Made by a program: the position numbers and the translations under genes. The notes beneath the pieces were generated by a model, which saw nothing but the letters and a program-made list of their open reading frames with translations, was not told the origin of the DNA and searched no databases. Positions 8,394-19,545 of a DNA stretch of 64,000 nt are shown here, piece after piece. The DNA comes from Vibrio hannami. Its GTDB lineage: Bacteria; Pseudomonadota; Gammaproteobacteria; Enterobacterales; Vibrionaceae. The stretch is taken from assembly GCF_029589055.1 (NCBI RefSeq), contig NZ_JARQZP010000006.1:372001-436000 (forward strand), in the 5' to 3' direction. Each line of letters opens with the position of its first letter. Within the stretch, counting starts at the first letter, position 1.

Positions 8394-8419
8394 GTGTAAG
8401 AGCTTACAAAATAAGAATG

Positions 8420-8641
8420 TTAATAATGCGGTGGAGGCGTTTCTTCCGACTCTTTAGCCATATTCGAGGTATCCATGGTTTTAATCTTGGTTACCATAAA
8501 ACGCATCTGCTCCTGCATCTTAGAGATGAGCAACTGCTGCTGACCTAATGCTTCATTAAGCTCATCAATGGTCTGCTCCTGAAATGAGTTCTTGATTTCC
8601 AGATCATTGATTCTCTGTTCAAGTTCTTCAGTCTTAGTCAT
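8420..8641 (-). CDS. slyX: SlyX homolog, small coiled-coil protein
   Basis: A 73-residue protein, predicted to be almost entirely coiled coil ([20 protein letters not shown], then [13 protein letters not shown]), ending in the family's TPPPHY tail. SlyX is conserved next to slyD and fkpA in Enterobacteria and Vibrio; its function is unknown. Its start overlaps the end of the WD40 gene by 8 bp, so the two are probably translated from one transcript. Confidence 0.9.
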   Translation of the reverse strand: MTKTEELEQRINDLEIKNSFQEQTIDELNEALGQQQLLISKMQEQMRFMVTKIKTMDTSNMAKESEETPPPHY

Positions 8642-9619
8642 TATCTATTTTCCAGGCTTGCGCAATACCGGCTGATGTCGCCGAAATTACTCTGTTCTTA
8701 TAATCAAAGGCCGCATCATACACTACTGCGCGAGGAGGGCGAGTTTCTTTTAAAGGTTCAACTTCCCAGCCATCGAGGCGTTTTCCTGTTTTAGTATCCC
8801 AAAGCATTACCCTGCCTGATGGGGTTCCCGTAACTAGATACTTACCATCATCAGAAAACCTGGCGGTAGAGAACACTAATTGTCTGGATAGAGACTTAAG
8901 CTCAGTAATCTTTTTTCCGTTAGACAAATCCCAGATATAGCTGTCATTAGCTCCATCAGATGTCAGAGCAAGCTTTCCATCCCTATGTAAGGCTACACGA
9001 TTGATTCTGGCATCGTGTTCAAACATATAGAGCGCTTGTCCTGTTGAGGTGTCCCAGAAGTAGGCTTTGTAGTCATTTCCCCCAGATAATGCATATTTGC
9101 CGTTAGCAGAAAGTGCCACTGTATTAACTTTTTCTCGGTGAGCAAGGAACTCCATGCGTCTTCCAGTGACTAAGTTCACATATATGGCTTTACCATTAGA
9201 TAAACCAAGTAGTACTTGTTCACCGTTACTACTAACATCTACATCCCGGATAAGACCATCGGATATAGACCAAAGACCTTCGGCTTTGGACCAGGCTAAG
9301 TCCCAGACGGCAAAATTTAATTGAGTGGCTGTAACGGCATAGCGGCCATTATCTGAGATGCGAATATGGGAAACAGTGTTGCCTTCTGGATCTTGCTTTC
9401 CAAGAGAAGCAAGTTCCTGGCTTTCATCTAAGTCCCAAAGTACAAGTTGGTTTTCTTTTGAGTAAAGCAGAGCGAAGCGTCCATCTCTGCTCAGAGCAAA
9501 GCTGGTAGTGCCTTTGGGCTCGATAATCCATCTTTGGTCATCCTGGCTGGAAAAAAACAGCCATTTAACATGGTTATGACAAAGAGCAATGTCATTAAAT
9601 GTGAGTATGTTCGCTTCAC
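8634..9619 (-). CDS. WD40-repeat lipoprotein, frame broken near the N-terminus
   Basis: The C-terminal frame (9674 to 8634) encodes about seven WD40-like blades, each with a pattern such as [17 protein letters not shown] or [15 protein letters not shown] lipoprotein signal peptide lies in another frame: a GTG at 9619, the hydrophobic stretch [13 protein letters not shown] with an LNGC lipobox, then FF. The frames meet at a run of seven A on the + strand (9551-9557). One additional base would join LNGCFF directly to SSQDDQRW and give an intact protein of about 328 residues. As written, the first 20 or so residues are out of frame. The cause may be a real mutation, a slippery switch, or a homopolymer sequencing error. 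It overlaps slyX. Function unknown; probably an outer-membrane-attached scaffold. Confidence 0.75.
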
Positions 9620-9750
9620 TAGGCTTAATCCGGTTTGTGTCAACGGGTATATACCTAGTATATTGATGCAACAAGATATTTGCATGTCTCTGTTTGTAAA
9701 TGAGGCGTGTATCAAAATGGAAATGGCTTTGCCATGAATTGGAGTATTAA

Positions 9751-10548
9751 ATGAAACCTTTCTTTAAAGTGTCACTGCTTGCAGCGACAGTTATGCTAGC
9801 TGCGGGTTGTCAGAAAGAAGAAACCCCAAAAACAGAAACAGCTCCTCAAGTTGAAGAGCAAGTGCAGGCAGAAGCAGCTGCACCTACTTTTGCATCTGAA
9901 GATGACAAAGCGTCTTATGCAATTGGGCTTTCATTTGCTAACTATCTTTCTGAAAGCATTGAAAAGCCATCTGAGTTCGGTATCGAGCTTAAGAAAGAGC
10001 TTGTTCTGAAAGGTATCGAAGACGTTTTTGCTGGTAATCCAACACTGACTGAAGATGAAACACGTCAGGCGCTTGAAGAGCTAGATCAGCGTGTTGCAAC
10101 TAAGATGCAGGAAGTGGCTGCAGAAAAAGCAGCAGCAGTTAAGAAAGCGGGTGACGAGTTCCGTGCAGAGTTCGAAAAACAAGAAGGTGTAACTAAGACT
10201 GAATCTGGTCTTCTATACCAAGTAATGACAGACGCTGAAGGTGATAAGCCAGCTGCTACTGATACAGTAGAAGTACATTACAAAGGTACGTTAATTGATG
10301 GCACTAAGTTTGATAGCTCATACGATCGCAATGCTCCAGCTACATTCCCGCTAAACCGCGTGATTCCAGGTTGGACAGAAGGCGTTCAGCTAATGCCTGT
10401 TGGTTCTAAGTTTAAGTTCGTTATCCCGCCAGAACTCGCTTATGGTGAGCAGGATACACCAACAATTCCAGCAAACTCTACACTGGTATTTGAAGTGGAG
10501 CTGCTAAGTATCGACAATGGTGAAGTTGCGGAAGAAGTAACTCAATAA
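9751..10548 (+). CDS. fkpA: FkpA-like FKBP-type prolyl isomerase, predicted lipoprotein
   Basis: A 265-residue envelope chaperone. The signal peptide ends in the lipobox LAAGC, so unlike the soluble E. coli FkpA this copy should be lipid-anchored. Residues about 48-140 form the helical dimerisation domain (DDKASYAIGLSFANYL). Residues about 150-260 are the FKBP domain ([47 protein letters not shown]). It assists folding of periplasmic and outer-membrane proteins. The start is fixed by TTGGAG upstream. It is divergent from the WD40 gene and closed by a terminator. Confidence 0.92.
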   Translation: MKPFFKVSLLAATVMLAAGCQKEETPKTETAPQVEEQVQAEAAAPTFASEDDKASYAIGLSFANYLSESIEKPSEFGIELKKELVLKGIEDVFAGNPTLTEDETRQALEELDQRVATKMQEVAAEKAAAVKKAGDEFRAEFEKQEGVTKTESGLLYQVMTDAEGDKPAATDTVEVHYKGTLIDGTKFDSSYDRNAPATFPLNRVIPGWTEGVQLMPVGSKFKFVIPPELAYGEQDTPTIPANSTLVFEVELLSIDNGEVAEEVTQ

Positions 10549-10569
10549 CCGTTGCTAAATGGTTGATAG

Positions 10570-10596
10570 AGCCCTGATTTTTATCGGGGCTTTTTT
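10570..10596 (+). terminator. Intrinsic terminator after fkpA
   Basis: Stem AGCCCTGAT/ATCGGGGCT with one T-G pair, a short T loop and a following run of T. It lies 22 bp after the fkpA stop. Confidence 0.85.
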
Positions 10597-10702
10597 GATC
10601 TTGAAGTTACTTGAGCATAATTCTTGACCCAAAACGGTGCGCGATTCAAATTTTCTGATAAACTTGCACTAATTAGTTGATTTATTAACCCGAGGCCCTC
10701 AC

Positions 10703-11425
10703 GTGACTACAACGGAAGCAATGCATGCAGATGCATTAATGGAAATGGAATCGGTTGTGGTTCAGCCATTTTCTGAACACGACAAAATAATATTAAAGTC
10801 CTACGAAGCAGTAGTAGATGGGTTAGCTGGTCTTATTGGGCCATTTTGTGAAATTGTATTGCACTCGCTGGAAAACCTGGACACTTCTGCAATAAAGATT
10901 GCTAACGGTGAAAATACCGGGCGACACGTTGGTTCTCCAATCACTGATATGGCGCTAAAAACGCTAAAAGATATTGAAAGTTCAGAGCGAAACTTCTCAA
11001 GAGCTTATTTCACCCGAGCTAAGGGTGGAGTATTGATGAAATCAGTGACGATAGCGATTCGCAATGGCCATAATCGTGTGATTGGTCTTTTATGTATCAA
11101 CGTAAACCTTGATGCTCCGTTCTCACAAATTCTGCAATCATTTATGCCAACAGAAGAAGCAAAAGAAGCCGCTTCTGCGGTTAACTTTGCAAGCGATGTT
11201 GTTGAGCTGGTCGATCAGACTGTTGAACACACTATCGAAGAAATCAATGCCGATAAGTCGGTATCTAATAACACCAAGAACCGTCAGATAGTGATGGAAC
11301 TGTATGACAAAGGTATCTTCGATATCAAAGATGCAATTAACCGGGTAGCTGAACGCTTAAATATCTCCAAGCACACTGTATACCTATACATTCGTCAGCG
11401 TAAAACTGAGGATGGCGAAAAGTGA
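10703..11425 (+). CDS. yheO: YheO-like PAS/HTH transcriptional regulator
   Basis: A 240-residue predicted DNA-binding protein. Residues about 30-150 match the YheO PAS-like domain ([22 protein letters not shown]). The C-terminal 60 residues form the helix-turn-helix ([20 protein letters not shown], then [14 protein letters not shown]). The GTG at 10703 follows CGAGG by about seven bases; an ATG at 10721 is an alternative. It overlaps tusD by 4 bp, so it heads the tusDCB transcript, as in E. coli. The ligand and targets are unknown; a link to sulfur transfer is inferred from position only. Confidence 0.85.
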   Translation: MTTTEAMHADALMEMESVVVQPFSEHDKIILKSYEAVVDGLAGLIGPFCEIVLHSLENLDTSAIKIANGENTGRHVGSPITDMALKTLKDIESSERNFSRAYFTRAKGGVLMKSVTIAIRNGHNRVIGLLCINVNLDAPFSQILQSFMPTEEAKEAASAVNFASDVVELVDQTVEHTIEEINADKSVSNNTKNRQIVMELYDKGIFDIKDAINRVAERLNISKHTVYLYIRQRKTEDGEK

Positions 11426-11814
11426 GTTTGAGCTATACCTTGCTGGTAAATGGTTCGGTGTACGGATCTCAGTCTGCAAGGAACGCTTATGGCTTTGCTT
11501 GTGCGCTTATCGAAAAAGGGCACAAGCTGAACTCAGTCTTCTTTTATCAAGATGGTGTCTCCAATGGCTCCAACCTTGTGGTGCCTGCAAACGACGAGTT
11601 TAATCTCACATCGGCGTGGCAGCAATTAGCTACAGAACATGGTGTAAAGCTGGAAACATGCGTAGCGGCCGCACTGCGTCGCGGCATTGTTAGCTCACAA
11701 GAGGCGCAACAGCATGAGCTAAGTGCTCATAACCTGGCTAGTGGCTTTGATCAGATAGGCCTGGGTAGCCTTGCTGAAGCTATGCTGACTCAGGATAGGG
11801 TGGTTCAGTTCTAA
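11422..11814 (+). CDS. tusD: TusD, sulfur relay subunit
   Basis: A DsrE-family protein of 130 residues. The active cysteine is in [13 protein letters not shown] (about residue 79), equivalent to E. coli TusD Cys78. It accepts persulfide sulfur from TusA in the TusBCD heterohexamer and passes it to TusE and then MnmA for 2-thiouridine at tRNA wobble positions. It overlaps yheO by 4 bp and tusC by 1 bp. Confidence 0.93.
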   Translation: MSLSYTLLVNGSVYGSQSARNAYGFACALIEKGHKLNSVFFYQDGVSNGSNLVVPANDEFNLTSAWQQLATEHGVKLETCVAAALRRGIVSSQEAQQHELSAHNLASGFDQIGLGSLAEAMLTQDRVVQF

Positions 11815-12167
11815 TGAAGTTAGGTTATGTTTTTAAGTCTTTCCCTCATAGCACCAGTAGTGGTCGAGAAGGTTTAGACGCGCTTCTGGCTGCATCGGCA
11901 TACTGTGAAGATATCTCTGTCTTCTTTATAAAAGAAGGAGTCACCCAGCTTTTGGGTTCCCAGGATCCAAAAGGGATTTATTCTCGTGACTATGCGCCTG
12001 CATTTAAGTTGATGGAGCTGTACGATATTGAAAACGTCTACCTCTGTGAGGCTTCACTCAATGAAATGGGGCTGGCAGGAGCAGAGCTTTTAATCGAGAC
12101 AGAAAAGTTATCTAAGCCAGAGATTGCAGCTAAATTGCATGAGTGCGATAAACTTCTTACTTTTTGA
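11814..12167 (+). CDS. tusC: TusC, sulfur relay subunit
   Basis: A DsrF-family protein of 117 residues, the structural partner of TusD in the TusBCD complex. Family features are the N-terminal YVFKSFPHSTSSGREGLDAL and the segment DISVFFIKEGVTQLL. The start ATG overlaps the tusD stop, so translation is coupled. A 24-bp gap separates it from tusB. Confidence 0.92.
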   Translation: MKLGYVFKSFPHSTSSGREGLDALLAASAYCEDISVFFIKEGVTQLLGSQDPKGIYSRDYAPAFKLMELYDIENVYLCEASLNEMGLAGAELLIETEKLSKPEIAAKLHECDKLLTF

Positions 12168-12191
12168 GCTTATTACTCTTGAGACCAAACG

Positions 12192-12470
12192 ATGCTGCAC
12201 ATAGTTAAGCAAATAAACGATATTTCTAACGCGATAGAATATTCATTAGCGGAGGATAAAATCCTTCTTACCGAAGATTCTGTGTATGTGGCAGTCGCTG
12301 ACACCTCAAGTTGCGCAGAGCTGCTAGAAAGTTGCAAAAGCGTCTATATATTAAAGGCAGATCTTGAAGCCAGAGGCCTTTCCGAACTGGTCAATAAATA
12401 CATTAAAGTGATTGATTATTCAGAGTGGGTGGAACTGACTGATAGCGAACCAAAATCAATCAGCTGGTAA
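12192..12470 (+). CDS. tusB: TusB, sulfur relay subunit
   Basis: A DsrH-family protein of 92 residues, the third member of the TusBCD sulfur-transfer complex. It begins MLHIVKQ and contains the typical EDKILLTEDSVYVAV stretch. It ends 146 bp before rpsL, and that gap holds the str promoter. Confidence 0.9.
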   Translation: MLHIVKQINDISNAIEYSLAEDKILLTEDSVYVAVADTSSCAELLESCKSVYILKADLEARGLSELVNKYIKVIDYSEWVELTDSEPKSISW

Positions 12471-12505
12471 CCTTCTTTGCTGGTTAAAAAAGATCCTTTT
12501 ATTTC

Positions 12506-12534
12506 TTGACACACATCTCATTCCTAAATAGAAT
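12506..12534 (+). promoter_or_regulatory. Sigma-70 promoter of the str operon
   Basis: A consensus TTGACA (12506-12511) and TAGAAT (12529-12534) are separated by exactly 17 bp, with a G/C-containing start region (GCGTCCC) just downstream. GC-rich discriminators are typical of promoters repressed by ppGpp and DksA. The leader to rpsL is about 75 nt. Confidence 0.85.
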
Positions 12535-12613
12535 TTTGCGTCCCTAAATGTACATCGTGCATCTGGGGAATAGATTTTTCACAAAGCTTACTTTTAGTAA
12601 CAACAGGAGCTAG

Positions 12614-12991
<378 letters not shown>

Positions 12992-13087
12992 TGGTTCCCC
13001 GTTAAGTAAGGCCAAACACTAAATTATTTTAATTTTGAAGAAACTGAAAAGTTTTGGATAACCTGAAGAAGACAACGGAGATAAACC

Positions 13088-13558
13088 ATGCCACGTCGTC
13101 GCGTTATTGGTCAGCGTAAGATCCTTCCAGATCCTAAGTTCAAATCTGAGCTGCTGGCAAAATTTGTAAACATCGTTATGGTTGACGGTAAGAAATCAAC
13201 TGCTGAAAAAATCGTATACGGTGCACTAGATACTATGGCTGAGAAGTCTGGCAAAGACCACTTAGCTGTATTTGAAGAAGCTCTTGAAAATGTTCGCCCT
13301 GCGGTAGAAGTTAAGTCTCGCCGTGTGGGTGGTTCAACTTACCAGGTACCTGTAGAAGTACGTCCGGTTCGCCGTAACGCACTTGCTATGCGTTGGTTGG
13401 TTGAAGCTGCGCGTAAGCGTGGTGAAAAATCTATGGCTGCACGCCTAGCTGCTGAAATGCTAGACGCGTCAGAAAACAAAGGTACTGCTGTTAAGAAACG
13501 TGAAGACGTTCACCGTATGGCAGACGCGAACAAAGCGTTCGCACATTACCGCTGGTAA
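13088..13558 (+). CDS. rpsG: 30S ribosomal protein S7
   Basis: A 156-residue primary binder of the 16S 3' major domain that helps form the E site. It contains the conserved [20 protein letters not shown] start and the [15 protein letters not shown] beta-arm. In E. coli, S7 represses the str operon by binding the rpsL-rpsG spacer; here that spacer is 96 nt. The short 156-residue form lacks the C-terminal extension of E. coli K-12 S7. Confidence 0.98.
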   Translation: MPRRRVIGQRKILPDPKFKSELLAKFVNIVMVDGKKSTAEKIVYGALDTMAEKSGKDHLAVFEEALENVRPAVEVKSRRVGGSTYQVPVEVRPVRRNALAMRWLVEAARKRGEKSMAARLAAEMLDASENKGTAVKKREDVHRMADANKAFAHYRW

Positions 13559-13567
13559 TATACCTTC

Positions 13568-13602
13568 AGTGCTGCGAGGCTCTCTCGCAGCACTTATTCT
13601 TT
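13568..13602 (+). terminator. Terminator-like hairpin between rpsG and fusA
   Basis: A perfect 11-bp stem, AGTGCTGCGAG/CTCGCAGCACT (13568-13578 with 13584-13594), has a 5-nt loop and is followed by TATTCTTTT. It looks like a partial intrinsic terminator or an RNA processing site inside the str operon. No strong promoter is evident between it and fusA, so it probably modulates read-through and does not end the operon. Confidence 0.6.
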
Positions 13603-13654
13603 TCTCTAAGATAACCTTACTTACAAGGCAACTTAGCTACAGAGGGATACAATC

Positions 13655-15751
13655 GTGGCTCGTAAAACTCCTATCGAGCGCTACCGTAACATCGGTATTG
13701 TTGCTCACGTAGATGCAGGTAAAACAACCACATCCGAGCGTATTCTGTTCTACACTGGCCTTTCTCATAAAATCGGCGAAGTGCACGATGGTGCTGCGAC
13801 CATGGACTGGATGGAGCAGGAGCAAGAGCGTGGTATTACTATCACATCTGCTGCTACTACTACCTTCTGGCGTGGTATGGAAGCACAATTCGACGAACAC
13901 CGCGTTAACATCATCGATACTCCGGGACACGTAGACTTCACTATCGAAGTAGAACGTTCTCTGCGTGTACTTGATGGTGCCGTAGTTGTGTTCTGTGGTG
14001 CATCAGGTGTTGAACCTCAGTCTGAAACTGTATGGCGTCAGGCCGATAAGTACAGTGTTCCTCGCATGGTATTCGTTAACAAAATGGACCGTGCTGGCGC
14101 AGACTTCCTACGCGTGGTAGACCAAATTAAAGATCGTCTTGGTGCGAACCCGGTTCCAATCCAGTTAAACATTGGTGCGGAAGACGAGTTCAAGGGTGTC
14201 ATCGACCTTATCAAGATGAAAGCAATCAACTGGAATGAAGCCGATCAGGGCATGACCTTCACATATGAAGAGATTCCGGCTGATATGCTAGAGCTAGCTG
14301 AAGAGTACCGCACCAATATGATTGAAGCGGCAGCTGAAGCTAACGAAGATTTGATGGAAAAATACCTTGAAGAAGGTGAGTTAACAGAAGAAGAGCTAAA
14401 AGAAGGTCTTCGTATCCGTACACTAAATAACGAGATTGTACTTGCTACCTGTGGTAGTGCATTTAAGAACAAAGGTGTACAGGCTGTGCTTGACGCAGTA
14501 ATCGAATATCTACCTGCTCCTGTTGATGTGCCTGCTATCAAAGGTGTTGATGAGAGCGAAAACGAAGTTGAGCGTCATGCTGATGACAACGAACCGTTCT
14601 CAGCACTTGCATTCAAGATCGCGACAGACCCGTTTGTAGGTACACTGACCTTTATGCGTGTTTACTCTGGTGTAGTTAACTCGGGTGACACGGTTTATAA
14701 CTCAGTTAAGCAGAAGCGTGAACGCTTTGGCCGTATTGTTCAGATGCACTCGAACAAGCGTGAAGAGATCAAAGAAGTTCGAGCTGGTGATATTGCAGCA
14801 GCGATTGGTCTGAAAGAAGTGACTACAGGTGACACTCTATGTGATATGAACTCAAAAGTAGTTCTTGAGCGTATGGAGTTCCCTGATCCGGTAATTCAGA
14901 TTGCAGTAGAACCGCGCTCTAAGGCTGACCAGGAAAAAATGGGTATCGCACTAGGTAAACTAGCTGCAGAAGATCCATCTTTCCGCGTTGAGACTGACGA
15001 TGAAACAGGCCAGACACTGATCTCTGGTATGGGTGAACTTCACCTTGATATCATCGTAGACCGTATGAAGCGTGAGTTCAGTGTTGACTGTAATGTTGGT
15101 AAACCTCAGGTTGCTTACCGTGAAACGATTCGTGGTAAAACCGAAGTTGAAGGCAAATTTGTTCGCCAGTCTGGTGGTCGTGGTCAGTATGGTCATGTTT
15201 GGCTTAAGATCGAACCAGCAGAGCAAGGCGAAGGCTTCGTCTTTGTGGACGAGATTGTGGGTGGTGTTGTTCCTAAGGAATACATCAGCTCGGTATCTAA
15301 AGGTATCGAAGAGCAGATGAACAATGGTGTTCTTGCGGGCTATCCAGTACTGGATGTTAAAGCAACACTATTCGACGGCTCGTACCACGATGTCGACTCA
15401 AATGAGATGGCGTTTAAGATCGCCGGCTCAATGGCATTCAAGAAAGGTGCTCTTGAAGCACAACCTGTACTTCTTGAACCAATGATGAAGGTTGAAGTAA
15501 CCACTCCTGAAGATTGGATGGGTGACGTTGTTGGCGACCTTAACCGTCGTCGTGGCATCATCGAGGGTATGGATGAAGGACCGGCTGGTCTGAAGATCGT
15601 TCGTGCTCAGGTACCACTTTCAGAAATGTTTGGTTACGCAACCGACCTACGTTCTGCAACTCAGGGGCGTGCATCGTACTCAATGGAGTTCTCCGAGTAC
15701 GCTGAAGTTCCTAAGAATGTTGCTGAAGCAATCATTGCAGAACGTGTGTAA
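13655..15751 (+). CDS. fusA: Elongation factor G
   Basis: A 698-residue translational GTPase that drives ribosomal translocation and, with RRF, recycling. The G domain has G1 AHVDAGKT, G3 DTPGHVDF and G4 NKMD, followed by the EF-G domains II-V. It starts at a GTG, typical for fusA. It lies 96 bp after rpsG and 172 bp before tuf. The frame is intact. Confidence 0.98.
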   Translation: MARKTPIERYRNIGIVAHVDAGKTTTSERILFYTGLSHKIGEVHDGAATMDWMEQEQERGITITSAATTTFWRGMEAQFDEHRVNIIDTPGHVDFTIEVERSLRVLDGAVVVFCGASGVEPQSETVWRQADKYSVPRMVFVNKMDRAGADFLRVVDQIKDRLGANPVPIQLNIGAEDEFKGVIDLIKMKAINWNEADQGMTFTYEEIPADMLELAEEYRTNMIEAAAEANEDLMEKYLEEGELTEEELKEGLRIRTLNNEIVLATCGSAFKNKGVQAVLDAVIEYLPAPVDVPAIKGVDESENEVERHADDNEPFSALAFKIATDPFVGTLTFMRVYSGVVNSGDTVYNSVKQKRERFGRIVQMHSNKREEIKEVRAGDIAAAIGLKEVTTGDTLCDMNSKVVLERMEFPDPVIQIAVEPRSKADQEKMGIALGKLAAEDPSFRVETDDETGQTLISGMGELHLDIIVDRMKREFSVDCNVGKPQVAYRETIRGKTEVEGKFVRQSGGRGQYGHVWLKIEPAEQGEGFVFVDEIVGGVVPKEYISSVSKGIEEQMNNGVLAGYPVLDVKATLFDGSYHDVDSNEMAFKIAGSMAFKKGALEAQPVLLEPMMKVEVTTPEDWMGDVVGDLNRRRGIIEGMDEGPAGLKIVRAQVPLSEMFGYATDLRSATQGRASYSMEFSEYAEVPKNVAEAIIAERV

Positions 15752-15771
15752 ATAGAGAAATTGGACGTTTT

Positions 15772-15801
15772 TTGACGAAAATTAAATAGATCTTCTATTA
15801 A
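15772..15801 (+). promoter_or_regulatory. Possible internal promoter for tuf
   Basis: TTGACG (15772-15777) and TATTAA (15796-15801) are 18 bp apart in the 172-bp fusA-tuf spacer. An internal tuf promoter would allow extra EF-Tu synthesis. The -10 match is only fair. Confidence 0.35.
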
Positions 15802-15923
15802 ATTTGTAAGATCAATGCGTCCAAATATTGCGCTAACGGAAGTTGGCGCATAGAATAGCAAATTCTGGCGCGCCCTGACCGTTCATGAGCGGGGCGAATC
15901 ATAACTAGGTAAGGAACACGATC

Positions 15924-17108
15924 GTGTCTAAAGAAAAATTTGAACGTACGAAACCGCACGTAAACGTTGGTACTATCGGCCACGTTGACCACGGTAAAAC
16001 AACTCTAACTGCAGCTATCTGTACTACTCTTTCAAAAGTATACGGCGGTGAAGCGAAAGACTTCGCATCAATCGATAACGCTCCAGAAGAGCGTGAGCGC
16101 GGTATCACAATCGCAACTTCACACGTAGAATACGATACTCCAACTCGTCACTACGCACACGTAGACTGCCCAGGACACGCTGACTATGTTAAAAACATGA
16201 TCACTGGTGCTGCGCAGATGGACGGTGGTATCCTTGTAGTAGCTGCGACTGATGGCCCAATGCCACAGACTCGTGAGCACATCCTACTAGGCCGTCAGGT
16301 TGGTATCCCATACATCATCGTATTCATGAACAAGTGTGACATGGTTGACGATGAAGAGCTTCTAGAGCTAGTAGAAATGGAAGTTCGTGAACTTCTATCT
16401 GAGTACGACTTCCCAGGTGATGACCTACCAGTAATCCAGGGTTCAGCTCTAGGTGCACTAAACGGTGAAGAGCAGTGGGAAGCGAAGGTTGTAGAGCTTG
16501 CAGAAGCACTAGACTCTTACATCCCAGAGCCAGAGCGTGCTGTAGACCAGCCGTTCCTAATGCCAATCGAAGACGTATTCTCAATCCAGGGTCGTGGTAC
16601 AGTAGTAACTGGCCGTATCGAGCGTGGTATCCTAACTGTAGGTGATGAAGTAGCGATCGTTGGTATCAAAGAAACTACTACAACTACATGTACTGGTGTA
16701 GAAATGTTCCGTAAGCTGCTTGACGAAGGTCGTGCAGGTGAGAACGTTGGTGCACTACTACGTGGTACTAAGCGTGACGAAGTAGAGCGTGGTCAGGTTC
16801 TAGCTGCACCAGGTTCAATCACTCCTCACACTAAGTTTGAGTCAGAAGTATACGTACTATCTAAAGATGAAGGTGGTCGTCACACTCCATTCTTCAAAGG
16901 CTACCGTCCACAGTTCTACTTCCGTACAACTGACGTAACTGGTGACATCCAGCTACCAGAAGGCGTAGAAATGGTAATGCCAGGTGATAACGTACAGATG
17001 ACTGTAGAGCTAATCGCTCCAATCGCGATGGACGAAGGTCTACGCTTCGCAATCCGTGAAGGTGGCCGTACAGTTGGTGCTGGTGTTGTTGCTAAAATCT
17101 TCGACTAA
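15924..17108 (+). CDS. tuf: Elongation factor Tu
   Basis: A 394-residue GTPase that carries aminoacyl-tRNA to the ribosome. Motifs are GHVDHGKTT (G1), DCPGHADY (G3) and NKCD (G4), with the C-terminal domains complete to VVAKIFD. It starts at a GTG. Codon use is extreme, with leucine almost always CTA and valine often GTA, as expected for one of the most highly expressed genes. A second tuf copy usually exists elsewhere in such genomes, so I leave out the A/B suffix. Confidence 0.98.
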   Translation: MSKEKFERTKPHVNVGTIGHVDHGKTTLTAAICTTLSKVYGGEAKDFASIDNAPEERERGITIATSHVEYDTPTRHYAHVDCPGHADYVKNMITGAAQMDGGILVVAATDGPMPQTREHILLGRQVGIPYIIVFMNKCDMVDDEELLELVEMEVRELLSEYDFPGDDLPVIQGSALGALNGEEQWEAKVVELAEALDSYIPEPERAVDQPFLMPIEDVFSIQGRGTVVTGRIERGILTVGDEVAIVGIKETTTTTCTGVEMFRKLLDEGRAGENVGALLRGTKRDEVERGQVLAAPGSITPHTKFESEVYVLSKDEGGRHTPFFKGYRPQFYFRTTDVTGDIQLPEGVEMVMPGDNVQMTVELIAPIAMDEGLRFAIREGGRTVGAGVVAKIFD

Positions 17109-17141
17109 TATCGAATGATTTTGCGGTAATACGCATACCAG

Positions 17142-17169
17142 AAAAGGGAAGCTTCGGCTTCCCTTTTGC
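17142..17169 (+). terminator. Intrinsic terminator of the str operon
   Basis: A perfect 11-bp stem AAAAGGGAAGC/GCTTCCCTTTT closed by a UUCG tetraloop (17142-17167), 33 bp after the tuf stop. The following 100 bases or so (to 17286) hold no gene or clear signal. Confidence 0.92.
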
Positions 17170-17286
17170 GTTTATAAGGTTAAAGGTTAACGCATACCAA
17201 ACTTATCCATTTCGACAAGATTCTTTAGTGATTTGCTTCATAGCTTAATAAAATCTGGTTTACATATATCCAGTCTCTACCCTTAT

Positions 17287-17318
17287 ATGCATTCCCACGG
17301 GGACCGTGGGAACGAGAG
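17287..17318. repeat. Palindromic repeat, family A copy 2 (single hairpin)
   Basis: A perfect hairpin TTCCCACGG-gga-CCGTGGGAA (17292-17312) preceded by TATGCA and followed by CGAGAG. It corresponds to the right-hand half of the paired elements at 8322-8393 and 55448-55605. It is non-coding and sits between the str terminator and the S10 promoter. Confidence 0.7.
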
Positions 17319-17354
17319 TGTGGCTATTTTTTCCGATTAATCTTTGTTCACCCC

Positions 17355-17382
17355 TTGCATCCCATTCTGTGATCTGTATAAT
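17355..17382 (+). promoter_or_regulatory. Promoter of the S10 operon
   Basis: TTGCAT (17355-17360) and a perfect TATAAT (17377-17382) are 16 bp apart. They are followed by a GC-rich start region (GCCCCGCAC), as expected for a growth-rate-controlled ribosomal protein promoter. Transcription should begin near 17389. Confidence 0.75.
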
Positions 17383-17388
17383 GCCCCG

Positions 17389-17967
<579 letters not shown>

Positions 17968-17981
17968 GGGAGATTAGAAGA

Positions 17982-18611
17982 ATGATTGGTCTAGTCGGAC
18001 GTAAAGTGGGTATGACCCGCGTATTTACTGAAGAAGGCGTTTCTATCCCAGTAACAGTTGTTGAAGTAGAAGCAAACCGCGTTGCTCAAGTTAAAACTCT
18101 TGAGAACGATGGCTACGCTGCTATCCAGGTAACTGCTGGCGGTAAGAAAGCTAACCGTGTATCTAAGCCAGAAGCTGGTCACTTTGCGAAAGCAGGTGTA
18201 GAAGCTGGCCGCGGTCTTTGGGAATTCCGTTTAGAAAACGGCGAAGAGTTTGAAGTTGGCGCCGAGCTAAACGTAGAACTTTTCAACGAAATTAAAAAAG
18301 TAGACGTTACTGGTACATCTAAAGGTAAGGGCTTCCAAGGTGCTGTTAAGCGTTGGAACTTCTCTACTCAAGATATGACTCACGGTAACTCATTGTCTCA
18401 CCGTGCTCCGGGTTCAATTGGCCAGTGCCAAACTCCAGGTCGCGTGTTTAAAGGCAAGAAAATGGCAGGTCACATGGGTGCTGAGCGTGTAACGACTCAA
18501 AACCTTGAGATCGTACGTGTTGACGCTGAGCGTAATCTGCTTCTTATTAAAGGTGCAGTACCAGGGTCAACTGGTGGCGACGTGATCGTTAAACCAGCTG
18601 TTAAAGCATAA
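17982..18611 (+). CDS. rplC: 50S ribosomal protein L3
   Basis: A 209-residue protein that nucleates 50S assembly near the peptidyl transferase centre. It contains [20 protein letters not shown], whose glutamine is methylated by PrmB in E. coli. It sits 14 bp after rpsJ within the S10 operon. Confidence 0.98.
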   Translation: MIGLVGRKVGMTRVFTEEGVSIPVTVVEVEANRVAQVKTLENDGYAAIQVTAGGKKANRVSKPEAGHFAKAGVEAGRGLWEFRLENGEEFEVGAELNVELFNEIKKVDVTGTSKGKGFQGAVKRWNFSTQDMTHGNSLSHRAPGSIGQCQTPGRVFKGKKMAGHMGAERVTTQNLEIVRVDAERNLLLIKGAVPGSTGGDVIVKPAVKA

Positions 18612-18627
18612 CGTCTAGGAGTAAGTA

Positions 18628-19230
18628 ATGGAATTGATGGTTAAAGGTGCTGACGCACTAACTGTTTCCGAAACTACTTTCGGACGTGAGTTCAACGAAG
18701 CTCTTGTACACCAGGTAGTTGTTGCATTTGCAGCAGGTGCTCGTCAGGGTACTCGTGCTCAGAAGACTCGTTCTGAAGTATCAGGCGGTGGTGCTAAGCC
18801 ATGGCGTCAAAAAGGTACTGGCCGCGCGCGTGCTGGTACAATTCGTAGCCCAATCTGGCGTACAGGTGGTGTTACTTTTGCTGCGAAACCACAGGATCAC
18901 AGCAAGAAAGTAAACAAAAAAATGTACCGCGGTGCTATGAAAAGCATTCTTTCTGAGCTTGTTCGTCAAGAGCGTCTAATCGTTGTTGATAACTTCTCAG
19001 TTGAAGCACCAAAAACAAAAGAGCTAGTAGCTAAGCTTAAAGAACTTGAGCTTAATGATGTTCTGATCGTAACTGGCGAAGTGGATGAAAATCTATTCTT
19101 AGCTGCTCGTAACCTATACAAAGTTGACGCACGTGACGTTGCTGGTGTTGATCCAGTAAGCCTGATCGCGTTCGACAAGGTTCTAATGACAGCTGAAGCT
19201 GTTAAGCAAGTTGAGGAGATGCTGGCATGA
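18628..19230 (+). CDS. rplD: 50S ribosomal protein L4
   Basis: A 200-residue 50S protein lining the exit tunnel; its extended loop ([20 protein letters not shown]) reaches the constriction. It is the known autoregulator of the S10 operon and is expected to act on the leader at 17389-17655. The 3' end overlaps rplW by 4 bp. Confidence 0.98.
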   Translation: MELMVKGADALTVSETTFGREFNEALVHQVVVAFAAGARQGTRAQKTRSEVSGGGAKPWRQKGTGRARAGTIRSPIWRTGGVTFAAKPQDHSKKVNKKMYRGAMKSILSELVRQERLIVVDNFSVEAPKTKELVAKLKELELNDVLIVTGEVDENLFLAARNLYKVDARDVAGVDPVSLIAFDKVLMTAEAVKQVEEMLA

Positions 19231-19529
19231 TCACTGAAGAGCGTCTACTAAAGGTTCTACGTGCTCCACATATCTCTGAAAAAGCAACTATGGCTGCAGA
19301 GAAAGCGAACACTATCGTTTTCAAAGTAGCAAAAGATGCAACTAAAAAAGAGATCAAAGCAGCTGTAGAAAAGCTATTTGAAGTTGAAGTTAAGTCTGTA
19401 AATACTCTTGTTCTTAAGGGTAAGACCAAACGTCAGGGTATGCGTGAAGGCCGTCGCAGCGATGTGAAGAAAGCTTACGTAACTCTGAAAGAAGGTCAGG
19501 ATCTTGACTTCATTGGCGGTGCGGAATAA
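19227..19529 (+). CDS. rplW: 50S ribosomal protein L23
   Basis: A 100-residue protein at the tunnel exit, where trigger factor and SRP dock. It starts [20 protein letters not shown] and overlaps rplD by 4 bp. Confidence 0.97.
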   Translation: MITEERLLKVLRAPHISEKATMAAEKANTIVFKVAKDATKKEIKAAVEKLFEVEVKSVNTLVLKGKTKRQGMREGRRSDVKKAYVTLKEGQDLDFIGGAE

Positions 19530-19545
19530 CAGGAGTAGTTGAACA

